The translations under genes were made by a program, and so were the position numbers. From Candidatus Zixiibacteriota bacterium (GTDB lineage Bacteria > Zixibacteria > MSB-5A5 > GN15 > JACZUZ01): a stretch of 64,000 nt of DNA. Location: positions 147,730 through 211,729 of the forward strand of contig JAJRPJ010000008.1 in assembly GCA_024280835.1 (NCBI GenBank). Direction: 5' to 3'. Under the pieces are notes generated by a model. It was not told the origin of the DNA. It saw only the letters and a list, made by a program, of their open reading frames with translations, and did no database searches. Shown piece by piece: positions 44,631-52,129 of this stretch (position 1 is its first letter; each line of letters starts with the position of its first letter).

Positions 44631-45965
44631 TCACCTGTTTTTTGTCTTTGCGCGACGCGCCCCTCTATCCGACTGCTCTTTGGCTCTCTTATCTGCTCGC
44701 TCTAGGGTACTCTTAGCGCGAGTTTTTTTCGACACAATCTGTTTCAAGGCCCGAGACTCTTCATTCATAAGTTTGCTCCAGTAGTCATAATGCTTGTCTT
44801 GTGGACCTCGAGTAAATCGTTGATAAACCCTATTGAATACTTCGCCATCTATTCCTGTCACGACAAAAGAGTTCAAACCAACTACCTGCGAACTCAGTTC
44901 TTCTGGATTTCTGATTTCTCTTATACTCCAATCACCGACACCAAGTGAACTTCCTGTCTCAGAGTCAAAGTAAAACCACATCTGAAATCTATCACGGTCT
45001 ATATTGATCTCTTCCTTTTGCAGACCATAGAATTTTTCAGATGGATGAACGAGCGTTAGGAAGGTAATAGTAAAGCTCCTACGCTCGTAGCTACGGGGAA
45101 GCAATTGCACTTGAAAGTCGAATACAGCCCCTTTGGATATCGGTCCACTTAGCGGCGAACCAAGTGGGTAGTTCAAGAGCATTAGTGGGGTGGTGACTTC
45201 AAACAGCAGATTAACACCATCGGGAATGTCTCTAAGCGCTTCTGCTCGGAAATCTATAATTACTGTGTCGGAGACAATGGGCACTTCTGGGGTGATTCTA
45301 GCTTCGAGTTGAAGTGAAGATTGAGGGACTGTTGTGTGATTCACATCGTTTCCACCAAAATACAGTTGAAGGGCACCGGTTCCAAGCCCAGGAATTGCAA
45401 GACTAGAACGTGTCACATCAGTCATTTCCCCGCATTTTCCTATGAATGTAAGTTCTCCAGCCATACCTATTGCATAGCAAAACCCTATGGGGCCAATTTG
45501 AATCTCATTAACTCCAGTTCGCAATGGAGTAAAATCCAACGTCCCAGTAAAACGTTCAACCGGAAGGTCAAAAATTGCCAACGCAATCTCCTGTTTTTCC
45601 ACCCTAACTTTACCAAAATCCGACCTTACGGGAATTGTTCTGTCCAAATGTGTCGTTGGAGAGTTAGGAGGGTTAACTATAATTACGTTATGATAGTACA
45701 TTAGTTTGGTAAGATCATACTTCAATGTGGCTGTTTTGTATAACTCTAGGTCTCCAACAATCTCAAAAGACCCCACCCACTTTTCGTCTTGTACTGGAAG
45801 TGTTCCCCCCCTCAGTGCAGCTCTGGCAGACCCCCAGCCTACACTATCTTCATAATTGTTGACACTGTAATTGACATTTCGAGCTACGAGTCGAGTCGGG
45901 ATAATAGAGAGTATTGCAACCAGTAGTGCAGTATAGGTAAGTGTGACTTTGTTTGTATTCTTCAC
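44631..45965 (-). CDS. Secreted protein of unknown function
   Basis: A 444-residue protein with a signal peptide (cleavage near RLVARNV, about 28). The rest is predicted beta-rich and extracellular, with repeated short strand segments (VEKQEIALAIFDLPVERFTGTL, TVIIDFRAEALRDIPDGVNLLF) and one pair of Cys (GFCYAIG, GKCGEM). The last 60 residues are strongly basic (KKTRAKSTLERADKRAKEQSDR). I recognise no family. It stands alone between the copper ATPase and the oxidase-barrel pair. Confidence 0.75.
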   Translation of the reverse strand: MKNTNKVTLTYTALLVAILSIIPTRLVARNVNYSVNNYEDSVGWGSARAALRGGTLPVQDEKWVGSFEIVGDLELYKTATLKYDLTKLMYYHNVIIVNPPNSPTTHLDRTIPVRSDFGKVRVEKQEIALAIFDLPVERFTGTLDFTPLRTGVNEIQIGPIGFCYAIGMAGELTFIGKCGEMTDVTRSSLAIPGLGTGALQLYFGGNDVNHTTVPQSSLQLEARITPEVPIVSDTVIIDFRAEALRDIPDGVNLLFEVTTPLMLLNYPLGSPLSGPISKGAVFDFQVQLLPRSYERRSFTITFLTLVHPSEKFYGLQKEEINIDRDRFQMWFYFDSETGSSLGVGDWSIREIRNPEELSSQVVGLNSFVVTGIDGEVFNRVYQRFTRGPQDKHYDYWSKLMNEESRALKQIVSKKTRAKSTLERADKRAKEQSDRGARRAKTKNR

Positions 45966-46292
45966 TGTTCTAATCCTATTTAAGAGGCGTCATCTTGCGG
46001 GCGCTAGTATTCCCAATACTCTCGATTGTATAGAAGTATAAGCCCAAAACTGCGGCCTCCAAAACACTATTCTCAATACGACCTAATTAAAGTGTCCAAC
46101 TTTGGGCTGGTGGCCCGTCCGCTCTGCGGCGGGTTTCTAGTAGACAAGCAACACTGAGTACAAATATGAACCCACAATTAACAACTGTTTAACTAGAAAC
46201 CTGCCCCAGAGGGGCAGGCCACCAGTCCTAATCTCGCCGTGGGGTAGGCCACCCTGCCGATATAAACCGTTCACATAGATAACAGTTTACTA
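45966..46292. other. Intergenic region holding an inverted REP pair
   Basis: Non-coding stretch of 327 bases between two leftward genes. Its main content is the REP pair at 46107-46224, plus a third palindromic piece, GGGGTAGGCCACCC, near 46240-46254. Confidence 0.5.
46107..46224. repeat. Inverted pair of REP-like units
   Basis: Unit 1 (46107-46141) begins CTGGTGGCCCG and ends GGGTTTCTAGT. Unit 2 (46192-46224) begins ACTAGAAACC and ends GGCCACCAG, so the two are inverted copies around a 50-base AT-rich spacer. Each has an inner GC-rich hairpin (CCGTCCGCTCTGCGGCGGG and CTGCCCCAGAGGGGCAG). Confidence 0.7.
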
Positions 46293-47504
46293 CTATGGAA
46301 TATATCCATGTTCAAGGTTCAGTAATGACTCACGGTCTCCAAACTGAGAATTGAAAATACGCTCGAGGTTGTAGACGAATCCGACTTGAATACGGAGTAT
46401 GTCTTCTCCAAGAAGGAGCGCTAGATCACCCGTCCGATTTTCGTATAACGCCTGAGTTACCAAGTCGAGGCCGTCTCCGATACGCACTGCGACATTGCCG
46501 ACGACCTGCCATTGATTCGAGACCCTGATAAGATCCGAATAGGTTTTGTATCCACCAGCCAAACTTGCTTGAAAGGCAGGTTGCTCGAGGGTTCTTCTGA
46601 GATAACGTAAAGAGGCATACAACGTTTTTGACTGCGCCCTAGCCAAGTCTACTTCACTCACAAGACTAGTCAACGCTGTCAAACCGTTAGTATACTTCCC
46701 TTGAATCCGAAAATCCCAGAAATTTACAGGGTCAGGATGTATATTTAGTATCGTAGAGGCAATGACATTTACTATCTCCTTGCTACGCCCGACACCAAGG
46801 TGCTTGTCTTCAAGGAAAAACACATTGACCGCGGCGCCGATTTGCTGAATGACACCCCGATTCCAGCGTTGCGATTTTGGAACACGATACTCAAGGTTGG
46901 CGCCGACTGAATTTAATCCGAACTCCTCAACTTGATTTGGAATTGCAAAAACGGATTCTGTGTAGTGTTCACCGTGAGCGGTTAACCGAACACGCTTTCC
47001 AAAAATCCGGGTATACTCAATTACATTTCCAAACTGACTGTCTTCGGTGTTGCTTCCAGTTGCAAAAGGATTCAGTTTGTCTGTAAAACGTAAAGCGTCA
47101 TCATCTCGCAAAGTTGGAAATTCAACTAGCGTTCCTTTGATACGAGAACGTCCGAACTTAATGATGTTATGCCGATTCTCAATCTGGATGAACACCTGAT
47201 GGTAGAACACCTGTCCTAGTTCCGAATCCGCATCAGGAAATTGCATCCCCATAACAAAGCGACTTCGCCAATTGCTGTAGAGCTTCTGTCGCAATCCCAT
47301 CAATAGACCAGAATCAGAAAAATCGCTAACCGCTGATTGAACGCCAGAATTTTCGTTGTCGTAGTTGCCAGAAAACACCCCACGCGCAGCTACTGCGAAT
47401 TCTGGAGTTACTTGACTGAGAGCGTCTTTCGCAACAGATGAAAATACTACCACGCAGATAACTGCGGCCATGTGAATCTTTTTTGCTAGATATTTGCTAT
47501 TCAT
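46293..47504 (-). CDS. Outer-membrane beta-barrel coupled to a multicopper oxidase
   Basis: A 403-residue protein with a signal peptide (to about ALSQV). A run of amphipathic strands follows (FVMGMQFPDADSELGQVFYHQ, RHNIIKFGRSRIKGTL, VQVGFVYNLE-like end), typical of porin or alginate-export-like barrels. The family is not named with certainty. ATG at 47504 lies inside the 3' end of the oxidase gene (overlap 47497-47504), with AAGGTGG upstream, so translation is coupled. A shared role in periplasmic metal oxidation or export is inferred. Confidence 0.75.
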   Translation of the reverse strand: MNSKYLAKKIHMAAVICVVVFSSVAKDALSQVTPEFAVAARGVFSGNYDNENSGVQSAVSDFSDSGLLMGLRQKLYSNWRSRFVMGMQFPDADSELGQVFYHQVFIQIENRHNIIKFGRSRIKGTLVEFPTLRDDDALRFTDKLNPFATGSNTEDSQFGNVIEYTRIFGKRVRLTAHGEHYTESVFAIPNQVEEFGLNSVGANLEYRVPKSQRWNRGVIQQIGAAVNVFFLEDKHLGVGRSKEIVNVIASTILNIHPDPVNFWDFRIQGKYTNGLTALTSLVSEVDLARAQSKTLYASLRYLRRTLEQPAFQASLAGGYKTYSDLIRVSNQWQVVGNVAVRIGDGLDLVTQALYENRTGDLALLLGEDILRIQVGFVYNLERIFNSQFGDRESLLNLEHGYIP

Positions 47505-48714
47505 CAAGGGCCACCTTCGGAAGCATGTTCATCTTTGCCATATCCGCCATTTTCATTCCTGCCATGGGTTTAACCATACGCTCTTCATCTGGCAGGTCTT
47601 CATAAGCCAACACCAGCAGATTACCACCAGGATAGAGTCCGTTGTTGGTTACTCGCCTAGTGTCATGATCATGGAAAGTCCACAAACCCCTGTTCGTGCC
47701 TTCAATCACCATATCCAGCGTTTTTCCGGGGCTGAGCCGCAGGGTGTTCATTTGCTGTGGTTGTGGCAATGGAATACCATCATCACACACCAACCAAAAA
47801 TCGTGACCATGTAAATGGAGATAGTGTTCTTCGGTGCCGGCGTTGATAAGTCTAACTCGGATCTTTTCCCCAGACCGAATTCCCAGATTGGGAGTATTGG
47901 GGTATGAACTACCGTTTACTGTGAACCAATTCGGTTGCGGCAGTTGCGCCGAGGAACGACGATTGGTTAGATATGGAGGTTGATAGCCTTCATCAATCGC
48001 ATTTTTCAACTCCTGCTTTGAATCAAAGAGTGAGAATCTCTTGGCATCGAACCGTCCGTTCTTCATCAGGTATCTGCGCTCTTTCATTCTATCGAGCATA
48101 CCATCTAGCTCATCTCGCAAGAAATTTACATCATGCGCCGAGTAGATGAGCGTATATTCTCTATCATAGTCAAAGCGTTTTTTAATGGGGTCATCATCAT
48201 CTTCAACAATAAGACTGCCGTACATTCCAGCCTGCATATGCAGGAGTGTTCCCCAGTGGCAATGATAGAAGTGTGTTCCATAGGGTTGCGCTTCAAATTC
48301 GTAAACAAACGTTTCACCGGGCATCACTGGCATTTGGGTGACATACGGAACTCCATCCATGCGCCAAGGGACATACATCCCATGCCAATGAATCGTGTGA
48401 TTCAATTCGGTTCGGTTCTCAAAGAGAACTCTCACTTTGTCACCACGCTTTACCCTGATTTCAGGTCCAGGAACAGAACCATTGAATGCCAGCGTATGAA
48501 TGACCATGCCAGGAGCTAGCTCCTGGCGAGCAATATCTATGTAGAGTTTGAACTCTTTAGTATCACCAGATATGGTCGGTTTCAGCGGTTTCGGAAAACG
48601 CTTTGGAGCTACCACACCAGTTTGCGCCAACAGAGGTGTCGCACCCAGAGCCGCTAGTCCCACAGCTCCGGCGGCGACACTACCAGACAGCGCCAAGAAA
48701 TCCCTTCGTTTCAT
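47497..48714 (-). CDS. Multicopper oxidase, two-domain type with Met-rich tail
   Basis: About 405 residues from ATG at 48714 with GGAGAG six bases upstream. A Tat signal MKRRDFLALSGSVAAGAVG shows export in folded form. Copper motifs in order: HWHGM, HCHWGTLLHMQAGM, HLHGHDFW and HDHDTRR. The Cys-His-Met type 1 set lies in the first cupredoxin domain, while the last motif has Asp where laccases have Cys. The C-terminus is Met-rich (MAGMKMADMAKMNM), fit for Cu(I). It probably oxidises Cu(I) or another metal or phenol in the periplasm. Confidence 0.88.
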   Translation of the reverse strand: MKRRDFLALSGSVAAGAVGLAALGATPLLAQTGVVAPKRFPKPLKPTISGDTKEFKLYIDIARQELAPGMVIHTLAFNGSVPGPEIRVKRGDKVRVLFENRTELNHTIHWHGMYVPWRMDGVPYVTQMPVMPGETFVYEFEAQPYGTHFYHCHWGTLLHMQAGMYGSLIVEDDDDPIKKRFDYDREYTLIYSAHDVNFLRDELDGMLDRMKERRYLMKNGRFDAKRFSLFDSKQELKNAIDEGYQPPYLTNRRSSAQLPQPNWFTVNGSSYPNTPNLGIRSGEKIRVRLINAGTEEHYLHLHGHDFWLVCDDGIPLPQPQQMNTLRLSPGKTLDMVIEGTNRGLWTFHDHDTRRVTNNGLYPGGNLLVLAYEDLPDEERMVKPMAGMKMADMAKMNMLPKVALDE

Positions 48715-48801
48715 GAAACTCTCCCCTTTTTGAGCTTTAGTCAGCCCTAGTAAAACGTTACTAAGACTCCCATGTCTCATAGCTATACGCTACAGTCGTA
48801 C

Positions 48802-48843
48802 GCCGAGTTCCGGAATCGCATTTATGCGAAATAGAAACCCGAC
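48802..48843. repeat. REP unit linked to RAYT (copy 1, diverged)
   Basis: 42 bases: GCCGAGTT (48802-48809), inner dyad CGCAT/ATGCG, and AACCCGAC at the right end (48836-48843). It matches the REP at 51504-51545 in order and spacing. It lies three bases before the TAA of a decayed RAYT tail, as in the intact copy. Confidence 0.8.
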
Positions 48844-48846
48844 AAC

Positions 48847-48972
48847 TTACTCACCATAGCGCTCTTCTTCTTTGACTTCTTGATAGAGCCAGTTTTTTTC
48901 ATACATCCCTCGTTCAAAGTAATTATGCAGAGAACTGTATGGGTAGTCAAACGGTTTTTTGACCCGTCCATG
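48847..48972 (-). pseudogene. 3' remnant of a REP-associated transposase (RAYT)
   Basis: About 41 codons translate to HGRVKKPFDYPYSSLHNYF then ERGMYEKNWLYQE and a tail ending EERYGE plus TAA. This matches the C-terminus of the intact RAYT at 51549 (HGLVKNPFDYPHSSLHTYF, ERGMYEKNWRYQE). The homology stops abruptly upstream and an in-frame TAG follows within ten codons, so the rest of the gene is gone. Confidence 0.8.
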
Positions 48973-49000
48973 TATTGCTTGTGGAATTGTCTGCTAATAA

Positions 49001-49024
49001 ATGGGTTCGTTTTGCATATAGGGG
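49001..49024. repeat. Direct repeat copy A (24-base core)
   Basis: Core ATGGGTTCG..GCATATAGGGG, identical at 49566-49589 and 50482-50505. Copies A and C each directly follow a RAYT remnant; only the core and part of the GT-rich flank are kept here. Confidence 0.7.
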
Positions 49025-49073
49025 GGGTGGGATGTGGATGTTATAGTGATTTTGTAGTGATTTTGTTTGGTTC

Positions 49074-49529
49074 TTAGGAGTTGAGGCGTAGGTCGATGTC
49101 TAGCCATTGCATGTCGTTCTTATCGCCGATGTATTCGAGGAGGACGGCTTGTTTGTTGAAGCCAAGTGTTTGGTAGAACGCGATGGCCGTTTTGTTCCAT
49201 GTGGCGGTTTGGACACAGAGGATGCGCGCATTTTGTTCCCTGGCTTTTTTGATAATGAAAGCTATTAAGTCATTGCCGATTCCTTTGCGCCTTTGAGATT
49301 CTGAAACTGCTAGGTGGTCGATCATGTGGATTTGGTTCCAGCGAGGCCCTGAGAGTGAGACAAGGCCAGTGATCTGTTCAGCGTTGTCTACTGAGACGTA
49401 GATTTGGCCTGCGTAGTTTTCGAATTCGTCAAGTACGGTTTGTGTGTCTCGTTCGCCATTGAGGTAGGTATCGAGAATCCTGACTGAATCGAAATCGTGG
49501 CTGAGGTTTAGGGGGCGGATTTCTTGCAT
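49074..49529 (-). CDS. GNAT-family N-acetyltransferase
   Basis: About 152 residues from ATG at 49529 (MQEIRPLNLSHDFDSVRIL). Acetyl-CoA binding motif A is visible as ESQRRKGIGNDLIAFIIKKA (Q/RxxGxG/A), with preceding strand IHMIDHLAV and later ARILCVQTATWNKTAIAFYQTLGF, the usual GNAT end. The substrate is unknown. A TTG at 49565 inside the adjoining direct repeat would add 12 residues. It is embedded in the RAYT/REP patch and may be acquired. Confidence 0.88.
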   Translation of the reverse strand: MQEIRPLNLSHDFDSVRILDTYLNGERDTQTVLDEFENYAGQIYVSVDNAEQITGLVSLSGPRWNQIHMIDHLAVSESQRRKGIGNDLIAFIIKKAREQNARILCVQTATWNKTAIAFYQTLGFNKQAVLLEYIGDKNDMQWLDIDLRLNS

Positions 49530-49565
49530 GGGCGGAAGGTAGGTAGGTTCAATGGTGTTGTGCAA

Positions 49566-49700
49566 ATGGGTTCGTTTTGCATATAGGGGCGTGTGGGATG
49601 TGGATGTTGTAGTGGTTTTGTTTGAGTTTTCGGTTTGGCTTGGTTGTGTTAGTGAGTTGTTTCATCACTTATGGGGGCGGTGGGGAATTTGTGGTGGGTT
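49566..49700. repeat. GT-rich direct repeat copy B
   Basis: About 135 bases similar to 50482-50618 in the same orientation: the 24-base core, then GTGTGGATGTTGTAGTG, GGTTGTGTTAGTGAGTTG and CACTTATGGGGGCGGTGGGG in the same order. Small gaps and substitutions separate the copies. No reading frame of note. Confidence 0.7.
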
Positions 49701-49735
49701 GGTGGAGATTTTGTATGCGTGAAGGGCTGACTAAT

Positions 49736-49753
49736 CCCACCCCAAGGGGTGGG
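49736..49753. terminator. GC-rich palindrome at the end of the 4-TM gene
   Basis: CCCACCCC (49736-49743), AA, GGGGTGGG (49746-49753), followed by GCACCCGTCCTAC. It is nine bases beyond the stop of the leftward gene at 49763. It may act as terminator or be another REP-type unit; no T run is present. Confidence 0.4.
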
Positions 49754-49762
49754 GCACCCGTC

Positions 49763-50218
49763 CTACATGAATAGAATGAATATCCAAAAAACTCCTCCAA
49801 CACCAATCAATAATTGAGTCGCGCCAGAAATGCGCACCATTTTACACCAACGCGGAATTTTGGAGTAATGTCTAAATTTTAGTGCTGTTTCTAAGATTTT
49901 AGCCTGGTCTCTGAAATGATTCCAAAATTTGGTAATTCGTAATTCTATTACAAAGAATACCAAAGATGTCAAAATTCCGATGCTAACTAAGCAAATTCGG
50001 AGGTCACCTGTGATCTTCGGATCACTTGTGAAAATAACTGACATCAATCCAGCGCTAAGAGCGAAGTAGAGTGTTAGTTGAGCAAAGCGCAGTTTGGAGT
50101 AATGACGCATATTCTCCGCAACAATCTTGTATTCCTCAAGTTTGAGTCCGTTTTCTCCGTTGTCCAAATGTGTCTTCTCCCATGATTTAGCGCTAATGAG
50201 CGCCAAGCCATAATTCAT
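49763..50218 (-). CDS. Small four-helix membrane protein of unknown function
   Basis: A 151-residue protein. After a charged N-terminus (about 1-40, KLEEYKIVAENMRHYSKLRF) come paired helices (about 45-63 and 72-92), a charged loop (RITKFWNHFRDQAKILETALK) and a final helix (about 128-150). I recognise no family with confidence; small membrane proteins of this shape occur in accessory loci. It stands alone within the repeat-rich patch. Confidence 0.6.
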   Translation of the reverse strand: MNYGLALISAKSWEKTHLDNGENGLKLEEYKIVAENMRHYSKLRFAQLTLYFALSAGLMSVIFTSDPKITGDLRICLVSIGILTSLVFFVIELRITKFWNHFRDQAKILETALKFRHYSKIPRWCKMVRISGATQLLIGVGGVFWIFILFM

Positions 50219-50378
50219 AGTTAAGGTAGTTCTGCGCTCCCGACTTTTTTATTTCCTTCATCAGCTTTGAGTCAATTGAGCTGTCTGTTATCAGAGACAT
50301 CAGGAGCGTATGGCTCCTAGCCAACCTACCTGGTTCCTGAAACCGAGACGAACGTACCGGCCACCCAGCCCAATCCTA

Positions 50379-50459
50379 TTCATACAATCCCCACTCAAAG
50401 TAATTATGCAGAGAACTGTGAGGATAGTCAAACGGATTCTTGACAAGGCCGTGTTTTGC
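50379..50459 (-). pseudogene. Second 3' remnant of a RAYT gene
   Basis: 27 codons read AKHGLVKNPFDYPHSSLHNY then FEWGLYE, nearly identical to residues AKHGLVKNPFDYPHSSLHTY and FERGMYE of the intact transposase at 51549. Both flanks diverge at once. No REP unit remains on its downstream side. Confidence 0.8.
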
Positions 50460-50481
50460 TTGTTGAGCTGTCTGCTGACAA

Positions 50482-50618
50482 ATGGGTTCGTTTTGCATAT
50501 AGGGGGTGTGGATGTTGTAGTGATTTTGTTTGGTTGGCTCAGTTTGGTTGTGTTAGTGAGTTGTTTCGTCACTTATGGGGGCGGTGGGGATTTTGTGGTG
50601 GTTTGGTGGGGAATTTGT
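50482..50618. repeat. GT-rich direct repeat copy C
   Basis: Counterpart of 49566-49700 in the same orientation, directly following the second RAYT remnant. It begins with the same 24-base core and ends with GGGGGCGGTGGGG and further GT-rich sequence. Confidence 0.7.
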
Positions 50619-50670
50619 GCAATGGGTGAGAAGAAACATCGGAATGGATTATGCGAGAGAGATGTTAATT

Positions 50671-51420
50671 TCAAGGCCAATCAGGCAATTTGGATTTAGC
50701 AATAATTCGTAATATAAAAGGAGTCGATAGACAAATTACAGCTATTGCGAGGGGTAACATACCTGGAAGCGACTCGAAGATACCTGAACGAGCAATAATC
50801 AGCAACATGGGGATTAGTCCATAGGTGTAAGCATAGATGTAGAGCGTTTGCTTAGCATTAGTAGGAAGCTTTCTTATGATGCTCCAAGTATGAATTTCTT
50901 TATCGTAAAATAAATGGAAGCTGTAAGAAGACCCTTTGTCAATAACTCTGTAGCTCTTGAATGGGAAAATTGGGACATACAATATAATGCACCATTCCGT
51001 AGTCAAATATGACCCATCAGGCAGGAAATCTCTCTTACCATGAAATTGGGTTCCTATTCCAAAAAAATTATCTATCTTTGTTATCATAGCAGTGTCTAGT
51101 ACGCTGTGCTTCTTTTCGTTAATTTCAATTCTATCCGAATTGTTTTGCCTCTTTCTCGCTTCAGCTGACCTACGTAACCATTTTGCCTTTTCAGTAGCCA
51201 GATATGAGGATGTAGTCTCTAAGTCTTCATCTGAATAGGGCTCTCCTAGGTCCATCCCATTCTTAATCAACCAGCTCCTATAGGTATCAACGCTAGCCTG
51301 AGAGTAATCTGCAGGAATTTCAATGAAGACTTGACGACATGAGCTACACTTGTACTTTTCACCGTATCCCTTCGCATACACTTCTTTGTTACAATTTGGA
51401 CAATTAAACTTGATAGCCAT
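50671..51420 (-). CDS. Zinc-ribbon membrane protein of unknown function
   Basis: A 249-residue protein. An N-terminal zinc ribbon (CPNC at residues 8-11, CSSC at about 26-29) is followed by a helical charged region, a conserved-looking segment GIGTQFHGKRDFLPDGSYL with TTEWCIILYVPIFPFKSYRV, and two C-terminal helices (about 195-215 and 220-242). The segment with GxGTxxxGKR and W..PxFPxKSYR recurs in other bacterial membrane proteins as I recall, but no function is known. ATG with GGAGAG upstream. Confidence 0.75.
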   Translation of the reverse strand: MAIKFNCPNCNKEVYAKGYGEKYKCSSCRQVFIEIPADYSQASVDTYRSWLIKNGMDLGEPYSDEDLETTSSYLATEKAKWLRRSAEARKRQNNSDRIEINEKKHSVLDTAMITKIDNFFGIGTQFHGKRDFLPDGSYLTTEWCIILYVPIFPFKSYRVIDKGSSYSFHLFYDKEIHTWSIIRKLPTNAKQTLYIYAYTYGLIPMLLIIARSGIFESLPGMLPLAIAVICLSTPFILRIIAKSKLPDWP

Positions 51421-51503
51421 TTTGCTCTCCCATAAGTGTTGAACTATTGTTCCACGTGTACACTTCGACTAGATTTGTAAATCACAAATTACGCAGATCG
51501 TAG

Positions 51504-51545
51504 GTCGGGTTCCGGAGTCGCATTCATGCGATGTAGAAACCCGAC
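51504..51545. repeat. REP unit downstream of RAYT
   Basis: 42 bases with outer arms GTCGGGTT/AACCCGAC and inner arms CGCAT/ATGCG. It ends three bases before the TAA of the transposase and is inverted relative to the REP at 52056-52097, with a few mismatches. Confidence 0.9.
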
Positions 51546-51548
51546 ATT

Positions 51549-52070
51549 TTACTCACCGAAGCGCTGTTCATCTTTGTCTTCTTGATAGCGCCAATTTTTT
51601 TCATACATCCCTCGTTCAAAGTAAGTATGTAGGGAACTGTGAGGATAGTCAAACGGATTTTTGACAAGTCCGTGTTTTGCAGGATTGTAATGGATATAAT
51701 CTAAATGACGATTCAAATCTTGCTCGTCACGGATGACATGCTCCCAAAAACGGTTTTGCCAGACTTTGCCAGAGCGGACTTTGTCTCTGATTTGTCTTGA
51801 GAAGGAGATTTTGAAGGCGTGCATGACTTTTGAGATAGTTTCGTTCTCTAAGGTAAGCATTATGTGGAAGTGGTCTGGGAGGATTACCCATGCGTCTAGG
51901 GGGCGACTTTTCCAGCATTGGTGAAACAAGGATGTGTTTTCGGCTAGTAGTGGTTCTCTGTTGTTGGTTATTGCTGTTATGAAATATGTGGCTCCTGGTA
52001 GGTTATGTCTGCGTAGGGTTTTCATTTGTTGGTTGTGTTTGTTTTTTGGGGAGATGTCGGGTTTCTGCAT
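51549..52070 (-). CDS. REP-associated tyrosine transposase (RAYT, Y1_Tnp/IS200-like)
   Basis: A 173-residue HUH single-strand transposase. The HUH motif is DHFHIM (residues about 65-70) and the catalytic Tyr lies in HLDYIHYNPAKHGLV. Further family marks are NLPGATYFITAITNNREPLL, KVWQNRFWEHVIRDEQDL and FDYPHSSL. The first ATG (52070) lies within the 5' REP; a second in-frame ATG at 52025 (MKTLRRHNLPG) is also plausible. The gene is bracketed by inverted REP units, the classic RAYT arrangement in which the protein mobilises REPs. Confidence 0.93.
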   Translation of the reverse strand: MQKPDISPKNKHNQQMKTLRRHNLPGATYFITAITNNREPLLAENTSLFHQCWKSRPLDAWVILPDHFHIMLTLENETISKVMHAFKISFSRQIRDKVRSGKVWQNRFWEHVIRDEQDLNRHLDYIHYNPAKHGLVKNPFDYPHSSLHTYFERGMYEKNWRYQEDKDEQRFGE

Positions 52071-52097
52071 CGCATGAATGCGATTCCGGAACCCGAC
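52056..52097. repeat. REP unit upstream of RAYT
   Basis: 42 bases with arms GTCGGGTT/AACCCGAC and inner CGCAT/ATGCG. It is the inverse of the unit at 51504-51545, followed by CTACGG on the outer side. The transposase ATG at 52068-52070 falls inside it. Confidence 0.9.
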
Positions 52098-52129
52098 CTA
52101 CGGTTTTGAATCCGTACATACACTCTTGT

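Larger units (their letters stand above)
50219..50670. other. Repeat-rich intergenic region
   Basis: About 450 bases without an intact gene. From left to right: a palindrome AGGAGC..GCTCCT near 50300-50317, a RAYT tail remnant (50379-50459) and direct repeat copy C (50482-50618). The 90-residue minus-strand frame at 50300-50572 crosses these repeats and is not considered a gene. Confidence 0.6.

Noticed and set aside
50300-50572. 90-codon minus-strand frame
   Set aside because: It runs across the RAYT remnant and direct repeat in the wrong phase relative to the transposase tail.
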